A stretch of 64,000 bases of DNA, taken from contig CBFIHP010000011.1 of assembly GCA_965662355.1 (NCBI GenBank), positions 1 to 64,000 of the forward strand. The letters run 5' to 3'. Below the pieces are notes generated by a model, which saw nothing but the letters and a program-made list of their open reading frames with translations, did not search any database and was not told where the DNA came from. Source of the DNA: GCA-2683825 sp965662355. GTDB taxonomy: Bacteria > Planctomycetota > UBA1135 > GCA-002686595. Shown here piece by piece: positions 1-8,282 of this stretch; position 1 is the stretch's first letter, and the number at the start of each line of letters is the position of its first letter. A program made the position numbers and the translations under genes.

Positions 1-265
1 TACGCTCCCAGGCTCTCTGCGCTCTCTCGCCGCGCCGCCGGTTGTGGTTGACACGAAGGAGCTCAGGGCCTTCTTGCAGTGGGAAAATGATGAATCACAG
101 GGGCCCCGGCCCCGCTGCTCCAAGTGCCTGATTGTCAGTGGGTTGGAGTCGGCCGTAGGGCTGCACCCTGGGCGCCCGGCCTAAAAAAAACACATTCCTG
201 AAATCCGCGCCGCCGCAGGGGAACCATGTTGGGACACTCACGGGTCTTCTCGCGTCAGGATCCCC
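1..265. other. Upstream region, no confident gene
   Basis: No convincing gene is seen here. One forward frame is open from base 2 to a TAA at 181-183 and could be the tail of a gene starting outside the window, but its composition is not distinctive. The DUF1800 gene starts at the end of this stretch. Confidence 0.3.
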
Positions 266-1861
266 ATGCAGACGAGCACGCCTCCCCAACTTCCCAGCCT
301 GGGCCGGCTGATGGCCCCGGATCGAGACCGTCCTTGCCTTCCCGAGCTCCCGCCCCAGTTCTCCTCCCGGAGTCCCGAAGGGCGCCAGTTCTTCCAGCGC
401 CTGAGCCAGCGCCGCGGCCTGGTCCAGCTTCTCGGGCTGTCCGGGAGCTCGACCTCCGTGCCCGAGTCGCCGCGCCCGGCCCCGCGCCGCCAGGCGCTGA
501 AGACGCTCGTGAACCGGGTCAGCTTCGGCTGGACCGCAGACGAGTACGCCCACGCGCGGACGCTGGGCTACGACGCCTATCTGGAGGAGCAGCTGGACCC
601 CGCGTCGATCGACGACTCGGCCTGCGATCTGCTCCTGGCCAACCTGCCGACGATCTATCTCTCGCCCAAGCAGCTGGCCGAGCAGTACACGGACCAGACC
701 GGCGAGCCCTTCTTCGAGCTGAAGTCGGCGGCGCTGGTGCGCGCGGTGTTCTCGAAGCACCAGCTCTTCGAGCGCATGTGCGAGCTGTGGAACGACCACT
801 TCAACATCTACCACTTGAAGGGCATCGGCTGGAGCTTGCTCCCCGAGCACGACCTCCAGGTCGTNNNNNNNNNNNNNNNNNNNNNNNNNCCCGATCTGCT
901 GCGGGCGACGGCCAAGAGCAGCGCGATGCTGCACTGGCTGGACAACTGGGTGAACACGGCCGGTGCGCCGAACGAGAACTACGCCCGCGAGCTGTTCGAG
1001 CGTCACAGCCTTGGGCTCGACAACGGCTACACCGAGGCCGACATTTCCGCCGCGGCGCGCGCGCTCTCGGGATGGACGCTGGTGACCGACGAGAACTCGC
1101 CCGATCATCTGCAGCCGATCTTCGATCCTTCGCTGCACGCGCCCGGTCCGAAGACCGTGCTCGCTGTCACGATCCCCGCCGATCCCCCCGAGGGGCAATT
1201 GGACGCGGTGATCGATCTCATCGCCATGCACCCGAACACGGCGCGCACGGTGGCGACCAAGCTCGTTTCCCGCTTCCTGAACGAGAACCCGCCGGCTTCG
1301 ATCGTCGATCAGGTCACCCAGGTCTATCTCGCCACCGGAGGCGACATCAAGGCCATGCTGCGGGTGATCCTCGCGCGCCCGAACCTGTACTGGCGTTCGA
1401 CCGTCTACGGGCTCAAGTTCCGCCGCCCCTTCCACCACGTGGCTGCGATGCTGCGCGGCTTCGGGCTGCAGCTGACCAACCCCTTCTACGCGATGGGGTA
1501 CCTCCATCGGATGGGCCACATGCCCTTCGACTGGCCTCGTGCGGATGGCTATCCGGACACGGTGGAGGCCTGGACGGGGGTCATGCTGCCGCGCATCGCG
1601 CTGCCCTCCTTCCTGTTGACCGGCTTCTTCCCCGGCGTCGAGGGGCTCGACGGTGTGCTCGCCTCCCTCGCTCCCTATACGGGCGAGAACGTGGCCGGCC
1701 TCGCGCAGCGTGTGAACGAGCGCCTGCTCGGCGGTGCGTTGCCCAACGAGGATTTGAGCGCGATCCAGACCTGCCTGGACGATCTCGCTCCGCTCGACGA
1801 CGAGAAGGTCATGGAGGGCACCGCGATCGCTGCCTCGGCCCCCGGATATCAGTGGTACTAG
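266..1861 (+). CDS. DUF1800 domain-containing protein
   Basis: Protein of about 531 residues matching the DUF1800 family, which is found in Planctomycetota, Bacteroidota and Proteobacteria almost always beside a DUF1501 gene; the biochemical role is not established. Visible family features are the N-terminal segment LVNRVSFGWT, the LWNDHFNIY segment near residue 175, NENYARELFERHSLGL after the gap, and the late segment RRPFHHVAAMLRG. A run of 25 N falls inside the gene, but the frame is the same on both sides, so the gap size looks right. The first ATG at 266 is used; no classic signal peptide is obvious, so a later start or another export route is possible. The DUF1501 gene follows after 10 bases, which implies one transcript. 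Confidence 0.88.
   Translation: MQTSTPPQLPSLGRLMAPDRDRPCLPELPPQFSSRSPEGRQFFQRLSQRRGLVQLLGLSGSSTSVPESPRPAPRRQALKTLVNRVSFGWTADEYAHARTLGYDAYLEEQLDPASIDDSACDLLLANLPTIYLSPKQLAEQYTDQTGEPFFELKSAALVRAVFSKHQLFERMCELWNDHFNIYHLKGIGWSLLPEHDLQVXXXXXXXXXPDLLRATAKSSAMLHWLDNWVNTAGAPNENYARELFERHSLGLDNGYTEADISAAARALSGWTLVTDENSPDHLQPIFDPSLHAPGPKTVLAVTIPADPPEGQLDAVIDLIAMHPNTARTVATKLVSRFLNENPPASIVDQVTQVYLATGGDIKAMLRVILARPNLYWRSTVYGLKFRRPFHHVAAMLRGFGLQLTNPFYAMGYLHRMGHMPFDWPRADGYPDTVEAWTGVMLPRIALPSFLLTGFFPGVEGLDGVLASLAPYTGENVAGLAQRVNERLLGGALPNEDLSAIQTCLDDLAPLDDEKVMEGTAIAASAPGYQWY
865..889. other. Assembly gap (25 N)
   Basis: Run of N inside the DUF1800 gene. The reading frame is preserved across it. Confidence 0.99.
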
Positions 1862-1871
1862 GAGAGAGAGC

Positions 1872-3137
1872 ATGAGCCGCCAAAACGCTTCCCCGACAAG
1901 CCCGAACCGGGGCCACGCCTTCGATCGCCGCCGACTGCTCGGAGGAGCCTCGGTCGCCGCGGCGGCCACGGCCTTCTCGACGCCCGGCCAGGCCCGCTTC
2001 CAGAATGGCAGCGGGCGCGACGTCTACGTGCAGATCTTCCTGCGCGGCGGACTCGACGGTCTCAGTACCCTCGTGCCGCACGGCGATGCCGACTACTACG
2101 CCGCTCGCCCGAACTTGGCCATCCCCCTCCCCGGTCAGGTGGACGGAGCGATCGACCTCGACGGTTTCTTCGGATTGAACCCGAACGCGGCGCCGTTGAT
2201 GACGCCCTTCGCGAACGGCGACCTGGCCTTCGTGCACGCCGTGGGCCTAGCGGACACCACGCGCTCGCACTTCGACGCCTACAACCGTCTCGAGTGCGGC
2301 TTGCCCAACACGAGCACGGCCACCACGGGCTGGCTCACGCGCTTCCTCGAACAGGTGGACGGTCCCAACTCCGCGGTCCTGCGCGGCGTGAGCGCCGACC
2401 GACTCCTGCCGCTCAGCATGTCGCTCGCCGATCGTTGCCAGGCGGTGCCGGACTTCGAGCACTACTTCCTGCCCGGCCCCGCGGCGACGGTCAATGACCG
2501 CATCTACAAGTTGCGCGGCATGTACCAGCGCGCGCCCGCGCCGCTCGGTCCTTCGGCCATGCAGACCTTCGAGGCCCTCGAGGTGGTCGAGGCCGTCGAC
2601 TTCGCCAACTACGTGCCCGAGAACGGCGCGCAGTATCCCGACACGCTGCTCGGGATCCGCATGGCGCACATCGCCTGCCTGATCAAGGCGGATGTGGGCA
2701 TCGAAGTCGCGCACGTCGACTTCGGTAGCTTCGATCACCACATGGGCCAGGAGCCCCTCGCCGGTCGCCTGGCCGAGAAGCTGACCGAGCTCTCCCAGGT
2801 TCTCGAAGCCTTCTACCTCGACATGAGCGACCTACGTGATCAGTTGACGGTCGGCTGCCTCTCCGAATTCGGGCGTACCGTGGCCGAGAACGACAGCCTC
2901 GGCACCGATCACGGTCGCGGCGGTGTGATGATGTTCATGGGGGGCGGCATCGACGGCGGTCGCGTCCTCGCCAACTGGCCCGGTCTCGCCCCCGCCAACC
3001 TCGACGGAGGCGACCTCGCGGTCACGATCGACTACCGCGACATCCTGGGCGAGGTCCTGACCCAGAGGCTCGGAGCCACCGATCTGGCGTCGATCTTCCC
3101 CGGGCACACGTTCACGACGCACGGTTTGACGCTCTAG
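1872..3137 (+). CDS. DUF1501 domain-containing protein, Tat-exported
   Basis: Protein of 421 residues of the DUF1501 family, related to the alkaline phosphatase/sulfatase superfamily and of unknown substrate. The N-terminus holds a twin-arginine type signal: FDRRRLLGGASVAAAATAF near residues 17-36 with an alanine-rich core and a PGQA cleavage region. Family hallmarks seen are VQIFLRGGLDGLSTLVPHGD near residue 55, the D-x-T-R-S-H-F-D segment near residue 128, FGSFDHHMGQ near residue 283, SEFGRTVAEN, and the closing G-T-D-H-G-R-G-G motif. The gene sits 10 bases downstream of its usual DUF1800 partner. The last six codons and the stop are repeated immediately downstream. Confidence 0.9.
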   Translation: MSRQNASPTSPNRGHAFDRRRLLGGASVAAAATAFSTPGQARFQNGSGRDVYVQIFLRGGLDGLSTLVPHGDADYYAARPNLAIPLPGQVDGAIDLDGFFGLNPNAAPLMTPFANGDLAFVHAVGLADTTRSHFDAYNRLECGLPNTSTATTGWLTRFLEQVDGPNSAVLRGVSADRLLPLSMSLADRCQAVPDFEHYFLPGPAATVNDRIYKLRGMYQRAPAPLGPSAMQTFEALEVVEAVDFANYVPENGAQYPDTLLGIRMAHIACLIKADVGIEVAHVDFGSFDHHMGQEPLAGRLAEKLTELSQVLEAFYLDMSDLRDQLTVGCLSEFGRTVAENDSLGTDHGRGGVMMFMGGGIDGGRVLANWPGLAPANLDGGDLAVTIDYRDILGEVLTQRLGATDLASIFPGHTFTTHGLTL

Positions 3138-3158
3138 GCGCACGGTTTGACGTCCTAG
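3119..3158 (+). repeat. Short tandem duplication at the DUF1501 stop
   Basis: GCACGGTTTGACGCTCTAG at 3119-3137 is followed by GCACGGTTTGACGTCCTAG at 3140-3158, offset by 21 bases and differing at two positions. The first copy ends the gene; the second lies behind the stop codon and still reads in frame to a second TAG. Confidence 0.8.
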
Positions 3159-3234
3159 ACGGATCGCGCGGAGCGTTGATCAAGCCCCGGAAGTCGCAGG
3201 ACCAGGATCGAGGTTCTGGCCCAGAGCTCATGGC

Positions 3235-3756
3235 TCAGTCGGCAGAAAACTCGCTTCTCACGACCGTCCCACCCTGCAGATAAAAGATTGCTGCTGTGCA
3301 ATCCCCACTGGCTTGTGTGAGCAAGGACACAAGGATGCGCTCGTCCCCCGTGGTAACTCGAGGCATCACAAAGCCGGAGTCCTTGTATGCCGCCTTGACG
3401 GCCCTCTCGACCTCGTCACTTCCTGATCCAACACCAACTTCGATCAGTATCTCTCTCAGTATCCTCGAGGACGGCTTACTGACTAGGTATGGGGACATCA
3501 ACAGCGCCAAGACTGTCAGGCCTGCCACCATCGAGAGCCTCTTCGACTCGAGCAGCCAAGCGACAGCCACCGATCCGGATACCAATGCGCAGAAACCAAG
3601 GTACTGATACTTGAACGCGAGTACACCCAGCCAGTCGTCAAGGCCAAGGACCACATACAGCAACACTGCCGTGAAGGCAGCGGTCAGAGTCGCCAGCGTG
3701 ATCGTCAGGGACTTGCCCAAGGGCTTGGCGAGCAATCTCCGGTCGTCGACCGTCAT
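3235..3756 (-). CDS. Hypothetical membrane protein
   Basis: Unrecognised protein of 173 residues if started at the ATG at 3756; a longer frame reaches 3909, but the added residues are basic and unlike a signal. About three membrane segments are visible: TITLATLTAAFTAVLLYVVL near residues 17-36, YLGFCALVSGSVAVAWLL near 52-69, and LSMVAGLTVLALLMSPYLV near 76-94. The remaining 80 residues form a soluble C-terminal part with a charged stretch DEVERAVKAAYKDSG. It stands alone on the minus strand between a plus-strand pair and a decayed gene. No function can be given. Confidence 0.55.
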   Translation of the reverse strand: MTVDDRRLLAKPLGKSLTITLATLTAAFTAVLLYVVLGLDDWLGVLAFKYQYLGFCALVSGSVAVAWLLESKRLSMVAGLTVLALLMSPYLVSKPSSRILREILIEVGVGSGSDEVERAVKAAYKDSGFVMPRVTTGDERILVSLLTQASGDCTAAIFYLQGGTVVRSEFSAD

Positions 3757-4234
3757 GTCACGAAGTCTACCACTGCCCCTATCCCGCCCTTCTTCCCGAA
3801 ACCGACCCAACATCTTCGAGAATCGGCGGTATGGCACCTCGCCCGTGGACAGCCGGGAGGAGCACCCGACCTCAGTCACGCCGCCCGAGGGTTGCACCAC
3901 CCATCTCACTCCGGCGCTCGTAGCCTAGACTCCGCTTCCCCCGCTCGGGGCAGATGGGCGCTGTGGGAAAATTTCCCTTCTTCGCCAGAGAACCGAAGCC
4001 CCCCGGGGGAAGAGCTTGTGTAGCGCGGAACACGACGATGAAGACGCAAACGAAGCGCTCGCCCTTCTTGCCGGGATGTCCCTCAGCGCTCTTTCCCGTC
4101 CCCTGCGCCGGGTCTTTCCACCGATCGCTCTGAAAATCGGGGAATCAAACAACCAGGAGCCAGCGACCGACATGTTCACTGATGACGATAAGACCCTAAT
4201 AACGTACCCAACGTACCCGATGAATTTACCGAAC
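3757..4234. other. Intergenic region, nothing recognised
   Basis: Between the minus-strand membrane protein and the decayed plus-strand gene. A forward frame is open from 4016 but its upstream part reads like chance sequence. A small direct repeat AACGTACCC occurs twice near 4201-4219. No RNA gene or mobile element is seen. Confidence 0.4.
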
Positions 4235-5148
4235 ATGTCCATTTGTAGACCCCTAGTGATCCAGGCTTCCCGATGCCTGCTCGTTTTTTCAATTGTCGGC
4301 CCCATTGTAGCTCAGACAAGCCCCGTTGTGGCTCTGACGCCCCTGGTCGAGACCGGCGATGTCGTGCCGGGTGTAGGCACCGTGACCCGCATCGACGAGT
4401 TCGCCGTCAATGACGCCGGTGAATGGATCGTCGAGGTCGCGACCGACCACCCTGACGATGAGCGCGACCAGGTCGTCCTGCACAACGGTGTCGTGATCCT
4501 GCGCGAGGGTGACGCTCTCGCCGAACCGCCAGGAGCCACGATGGCTCTGGTGGACGTGCCCTATCTCGACAATGACGGAGGACTGGCGAGCAATCCCGTC
4601 GACCTGGGCACGGGAGATCCGGGGGTCGTCCACAGGCTGCGCTGGGACTTCCGTTCCGAAGAGTCCTGGAACGGCGACGATGGATTGCGACGCCACGTGA
4701 CCCTGACCGCGCGTGTCCAAGGCGCCGAGGAGCTGGAGGCACGTCTCGAGGGAATTTCCGTCGGCAACGATGCGCCGCGACTGATGCTCGAAGAGCTCGA
4801 TACTTCCGGGGAATCCCTGGTCTCCGTGAGCTTCTCGCTCTCGGATTCGAGCGACGATGAAGTCGACGTCTTCGCGGAGTTCGACCTTGTCGACGACCTC
4901 CCGGACGCGGGCTGGAGAAGGGCGTCGCATTGGGGTGCGTCCGGGCGTTACGACGGCTCGAGATCCTGTTCAGCCAGGGGACCAGCCGTCATGCAATGAA
5001 CGCCTGGCACACCCCCTTCGTTTCGTCGTTTCAACCCACCAATGAGGGTCCCGCCTTCCTGCTCATGGAAGCGGGTGCCTTCGCCGACCTGACGGGTGAC
5101 GGCCTGATCGATGCGATCGGCGGCCGAATCGTGCCGGGGAAGCGCTGA
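4235..5148 (+). pseudogene. Decayed exported surface protein
   Basis: The frame begins at ATG 4235 with a plausible signal peptide (LLVFSIVGPIVAQ) and reads V-E-T-G-D-V-V-P-G-V-G-T-V-T-R-I-D-E-F and I-V-E-V-A-T-D, a pattern seen in exported planctomycete proteins. It then switches to an unrelated-looking segment with D-E-V-D-V-F-A-E-F-D-L and D-A-G-W-R-R-A, and ends at 4999 in low-quality sequence. A second frame, open from 4930 to 5148, carries a sensible C-terminus (DLTGDGLIDAIGGRIVPG). The simplest reading is a surface-protein gene shortened by internal deletion and broken by a frameshift near 4930-4980. An assembly error could give the same picture. The function of the parent protein is unknown. 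Confidence 0.5.
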
Positions 5149-5315
5149 AACGTCTCCAACGCTACCGCTAGGGTCGATGACTGGCGTGCCGTCGTGACGC
5201 GGGGTTGAAGGACGGGGTCGATGGGATTGCGATACAATCAGCCGTTGCAGCGAGCGTGCCCCGCTGCGCCGCGGACTGCGAAGCCGTTGGGCGGAAACAA
5301 ACCGAGCAGCGGCTC

Positions 5316-5927
5316 ATGACAAACGATCCCAAATCGTCGCGGAGCCCCTTGCCACTGGCACTGCTGGCCGGCTTTGCCGTGTTGGTCTGCTCAACTCTCG
5401 TTGCCTATCGGCCGGACCGTCCGCTCGCCACGATCGTTCCGGGCTCCTCGTCAGGCCCGGCCTTCGTGGTGCAGATCATCCGGCCGCGCCTCGGCCTGCC
5501 GCTCGGCGGGATCCTTCCGCCACAGCTCTTTGGGCTCGAGGCACAGCTTGGGTTCGAGTCGACGAGCCCGGGCGCCTCTGTCGGCAGCGTTGGCCCGGGA
5601 CGCGTCGAACTCGGCGCTGACGACTGGGATCTGGCCCTGGTCGTCGACGCTGAAGGGCGGGTGAGCCCCGAGACCCGGGTGGCCTTCGAGCTCGTCTTCG
5701 AGGAGCGCCGACGGAGGGTGCGATGCCGGCCCGGCGACCCGGCCATGGGCAGGCTCAGCACCACCGTGCTGGCCGAGTCCGGTGAACTCAGCGGCAGCTT
5801 CGACATCGAGCTCGCCCGCTGCGAGGACGCGAACACGGGCGAGTCCCTCGGTTGGCCGTCGGAGCCCCTGCTCCTGCACGGTAGCTTTGACCGCCTCCCG
5901 CTGGACGCCGCAGCCAAAGGGCGCTGA
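5316..5927 (+). CDS. Hypothetical exported or membrane-anchored protein
   Basis: Unrecognised protein of 203 residues using the ATG at 5316; an upstream start at 5205 only adds residues without a signal character. Residues 13-30 (LALLAGFAVLVCSTLVAY) form a single hydrophobic segment that is either a signal peptide or an N-terminal anchor. The rest is a soluble domain rich in acidic residues, with ELGADDWDLALVVDAEGRVS near residue 98 and F-E-L-V-F-E-E-R-R-R-R-V near 120. It ends 34 bases before the convergent end of the next gene. No family is recognised. Confidence 0.5.
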   Translation: MTNDPKSSRSPLPLALLAGFAVLVCSTLVAYRPDRPLATIVPGSSSGPAFVVQIIRPRLGLPLGGILPPQLFGLEAQLGFESTSPGASVGSVGPGRVELGADDWDLALVVDAEGRVSPETRVAFELVFEERRRRVRCRPGDPAMGRLSTTVLAESGELSGSFDIELARCEDANTGESLGWPSEPLLLHGSFDRLPLDAAAKGR

Positions 5928-5961
5928 GCTGATCCAGCGCGGCCAACCGCCTGCACGAGAC

Positions 5962-6630
5962 TTATCGATTGCGGGCGCTGTGCCTCTCGCGGGAGAGGTA
6001 CTTTCGATGTTGAGCTTCGGACAGGAACTCGGCCAGCTCCTGTGAATGCACCTCGAAGTCGCTGCGACGCAACTCGTCGAGGCGATCCTCCTCGATGCCC
6101 TGCTCCCACTGGCGCCAGTAGTAGCTCTCGAGCTCCAGTTGAGCGAGCAGAAGGGCGCGCATTCTCTCCCGTTGGTCAGAGTCCAGCTCCAGCCAGCGCT
6201 GGATCTCTCGCAGCTTGTCGTCGATCCTGTCGATGCGCTGCTTGACATCCCGTTGCTTGCGAGCCGTTTCTGTCGCGCGGATCTCCAGCAGGTTGGCCTG
6301 TACATAGGCGCGAAACTCCTGGAGCTCGGCCTCCGAGACGGCCCGTGCCGTGCTTTCTTGCGGCGCAGCGCTTGGTTTGATCAGCGCGGACGTGCTCGGG
6401 AGGCGCATCCCGAGCGTGTCCCCGTGGGGATCCTCGGTGCCCCGCGCTTCGGCGCTCGAGGAGACATGCCCTTGCCTCGTGCGGGCTTGCTCAGACGACG
6501 CGGGCGGCCGTGCCGCCTTCTGGATGTCGGACTCCCGGGAGCTCGAGCGTGAGCTTCCACCGATCATGATCGTCGCCGAGATGGTCATGACCATCGCAAG
6601 GACGACGAGGAGCATGCGCGCGCGTTTCAT
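5962..6630 (-). CDS. Exported helical protein, possibly Spy/CpxP-like
   Basis: Protein of 222 residues with an N-terminal hydrophobic segment (MLLVVLAMVMTISATIMIGG) followed by about 70 residues of low-complexity Ser/Ala/Arg linker. The second half, from about residue 95, is charged and helical, with R-I-D-R-I-D-D-K-L-R-E-I near 132 and LELDSDQRERMRALLLAQLE near 143. The latter resembles the helical repeats of periplasmic Spy/CpxP-type proteins, but the LTxxQ signature is not clear, so the resemblance is only structural. It starts 24 bases after the EF-hand gene ends on the same strand, so the two are probably co-transcribed. Role unknown. Confidence 0.55.
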   Translation of the reverse strand: MKRARMLLVVLAMVMTISATIMIGGSSRSSSRESDIQKAARPPASSEQARTRQGHVSSSAEARGTEDPHGDTLGMRLPSTSALIKPSAAPQESTARAVSEAELQEFRAYVQANLLEIRATETARKQRDVKQRIDRIDDKLREIQRWLELDSDQRERMRALLLAQLELESYYWRQWEQGIEEDRLDELRRSDFEVHSQELAEFLSEAQHRKYLSRERHSARNR

Positions 6631-6653
6631 CGAAGGCGACGGCCTTCCAAGGC

Positions 6654-7556
6654 CTAGCGGTCCGAGGGCTTCTTGTCCGAGGTTCCCTTTTCTTGTGCGA
6701 CCTTCTTCTTGTATGCCGCGAGGCGCTGCTTGGCTTGCTCGGGCGTGATGCGACCGCTCTTCTGCGCATGCTCGAGTTTCTTCTCGACCTCGAGCAACTC
6801 ACGCTTTTGCCGCTCGGCCTTCTCCTGCGCGAGCTTTTGCTTGTAAGCCTCGATCATCTCCTTGCCCTTCTGGGGCGTGAGGCGTCCGGTCTCCACCGAC
6901 GCCGCGACCTCCTTGATGTAGTCCTCGAGCGACTTGGGGACGCGCGACCAGGCTGCGTACATCTCCATCTTGGTGACCTTGCCGTCTTTGTCCGCATCGG
7001 TGGTCACGATGCGCGCCCAGAGCTCGCCGGCCTCGGCCTGGGTCAGAACGCCGTCCTTGTCCTTGTCGAAGCGTGTGAGCAAGCCCTCGATTCTTTGAGC
7101 GACCGGATCGACATCCTTCGCCCAGGCAGCATACATCTCGCGCGCGGTGACCTTGCCATCCTTGTCGGCATCGGTGCTGGCGATGCGAGCCCAAAAGTCT
7201 CCCGCCTCGTCCTTGGTGATGGTGCCATCCTTGTCCTTGTCCATGCGCGCCAGCACGCCTTCGACACGCTTCTTCACCTCGACATCGGCGCGGTCGCTGG
7301 ACCAGGCAGCGTACATCTCGCGTCCGGTGACCTTGCCGTCCTTGTTGGCATCGGTGGGTGCGATGCGCACCCACAGGCGTCCGACTTCCTTCTCGGTCAA
7401 GGCGCCGTCGCCATCGACATCGTGCTCGCGCAGAAGCGCACCGACACGCTCGCGAACCGGGTCGCTGGCCCGATCGTCACGGGCCTGGGCTTGGAGAGCG
7501 GTCGCTCCGAGGAAGAGAACACCCGCGAATGTCAGCAGCTTGACTTCGTGCTTCAT
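6654..7556 (-). CDS. Exported EF-hand calcium-binding protein
   Basis: Protein of 300 residues from the ATG at 7556, which opens a signal peptide (LLTFAGVLFLGATALQAQA); the longer frame to 7610 lacks sense before it. Six EF-hand loops follow in three pairs: DVDGDGALTEKE, DANKDGKVTGRE, DKDKDGTITKDE, DADKDGKVTARE, DKDKDGVLTQAE and DADKDGKVTKME. Each has Asp/Asn at positions 1, 3 and 5, Gly at 6 and Glu at 12, so all six should bind calcium. Even-numbered loops are each followed by MYAAW, showing duplication of a two-hand unit. The last 90 residues are Lys/Glu-rich and probably coiled coil, ending in a second copy of an I/L-T-P-x-x-(A/G)-K motif. A hairpin upstream separates it from the sigma-factor operon. 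Confidence 0.85.
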   Translation of the reverse strand: MKHEVKLLTFAGVLFLGATALQAQARDDRASDPVRERVGALLREHDVDGDGALTEKEVGRLWVRIAPTDANKDGKVTGREMYAAWSSDRADVEVKKRVEGVLARMDKDKDGTITKDEAGDFWARIASTDADKDGKVTAREMYAAWAKDVDPVAQRIEGLLTRFDKDKDGVLTQAEAGELWARIVTTDADKDGKVTKMEMYAAWSRVPKSLEDYIKEVAASVETGRLTPQKGKEMIEAYKQKLAQEKAERQKRELLEVEKKLEHAQKSGRITPEQAKQRLAAYKKKVAQEKGTSDKKPSDR

Positions 7557-7662
7557 GGCTTCGGATCCGTCGTTCGGGTCTGGGCGAGACCAGCGGCTTC
7601 TGCTGGTCATGGCGACAGGACGAATCTAACAGCCCCCGCGCGCCTATGCGATCGCGGCTCGG

Positions 7663-7686
7663 AAAATTGGGGCGATCTTCGCCCAA
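7663..7686 (-). terminator. Predicted intrinsic terminator of the sigma-factor operon
   Basis: Read on the minus strand, TTGGGCGA (7686-7679), loop AGA, TCGCCCCAA (7675-7667) forms an eight-pair stem with one bulged C, followed directly by TTTT. It lies 14 bases after the stop of the four-helix membrane protein. Confidence 0.5.
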
Positions 7687-7700
7687 AGAGGGATCCCTGC

Positions 7701-8282
7701 TCAGCCTTTGCTGATGAGAGTTTCACGCAAGGAGTGCAAGTTGCGTTTCGTCGGCAGGTACTGGAAGCGGATGCCGAGCCGCACCACACACATCGCCAAG
7801 GCAAACACGCCGAGGACCAGCAAGAATTTGCCCGTGGATCGGACTTCATCTTTGACCGTCCAATTCAGCGCAACGATTGCCATGGCCGGCAGCATGAACC
7901 ACAACTGAAAGCTCTGCGCCAATCTGAGGTGAAGGTCGGCTTCGTAGAGCGCGCGGTCCAGATCGCCAAGCAAGGTGGCTTCGAACTGAGCACGATGATT
8001 CAACCTGCGCCGACGGATGACCCACATCCAAGTGCCCACAGCAAGCATGACGACGGACCCAAAAATCTGGTGCATATCCACTCCTTCTAAAAGCGGCTCT
8101 CTGGCTTGCTCCAATGCGACAAACAGAGTAATAGCAATCATTCCCCACTCCGTCAGCCCAACCTGGCGCTCCAGGCAGCGCCCTTTGCGCTGAATGTTTT
8201 TGTGCAATGCGTCCATATCCAAGGCCTGCATCGGCTGTTCCTTTTGTGAATCCCAGATGACTTGCATTTCTTCAAATTCCAT
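7701..8282 (-). CDS. Four-helix membrane protein, putative anti-sigma factor
   Basis: Protein of 193 residues whose ATG at 8282 overlaps the end of the sigma-factor gene by 11 bases, so the two are translationally coupled. The N-terminal 40 residues are cytosolic and helical (FEEMQVIWDSQKEQPM). About four membrane segments follow: GMIAITLFVAL near 47, MHQIFGSVVMLAVGTWMWVI near 69, LWFMLPAMAIVALNWTV near 127, and FLLVLGVFALAMCVV near 152. A small membrane protein encoded directly behind an ECF sigma gene, with a helical cytosolic N-terminus, is the usual arrangement for an anti-sigma factor. The zinc anti-sigma motif HxxxCxxC is absent, so this would be a zinc-free type. Its role is inferred from position, not homology. 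Confidence 0.7.
   Translation of the reverse strand: MEFEEMQVIWDSQKEQPMQALDMDALHKNIQRKGRCLERQVGLTEWGMIAITLFVALEQAREPLLEGVDMHQIFGSVVMLAVGTWMWVIRRRRLNHRAQFEATLLGDLDRALYEADLHLRLAQSFQLWFMLPAMAIVALNWTVKDEVRSTGKFLLVLGVFALAMCVVRLGIRFQYLPTKRNLHSLRETLISKG

Noticed and set aside
1..183. Open forward frame from the window edge to a TAA
   Set aside because: Too short and without recognisable motifs to call as the tail of a gene.
95..1969. Minus-strand open frame of 624 codons opposite the DUF1800 gene
   Set aside because: It is opposite a recognised family and is a product of high GC content. The protein is Arg/Gly/Glu-rich without motifs.
3925..4305. Minus-strand frame containing a hydrophobic start segment (MDMFGKFIGYVGYVIRVL)
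   Set aside because: It overlaps the better-supported signal peptide of the decayed plus-strand gene and becomes Arg/Ser-rich low-quality sequence.
6693..8090. Plus-strand open frame of 465 codons over the EF-hand gene
   Set aside because: Antisense of a clear EF-hand repeat protein; its repeats are the mirror of the EF-hand repeats.
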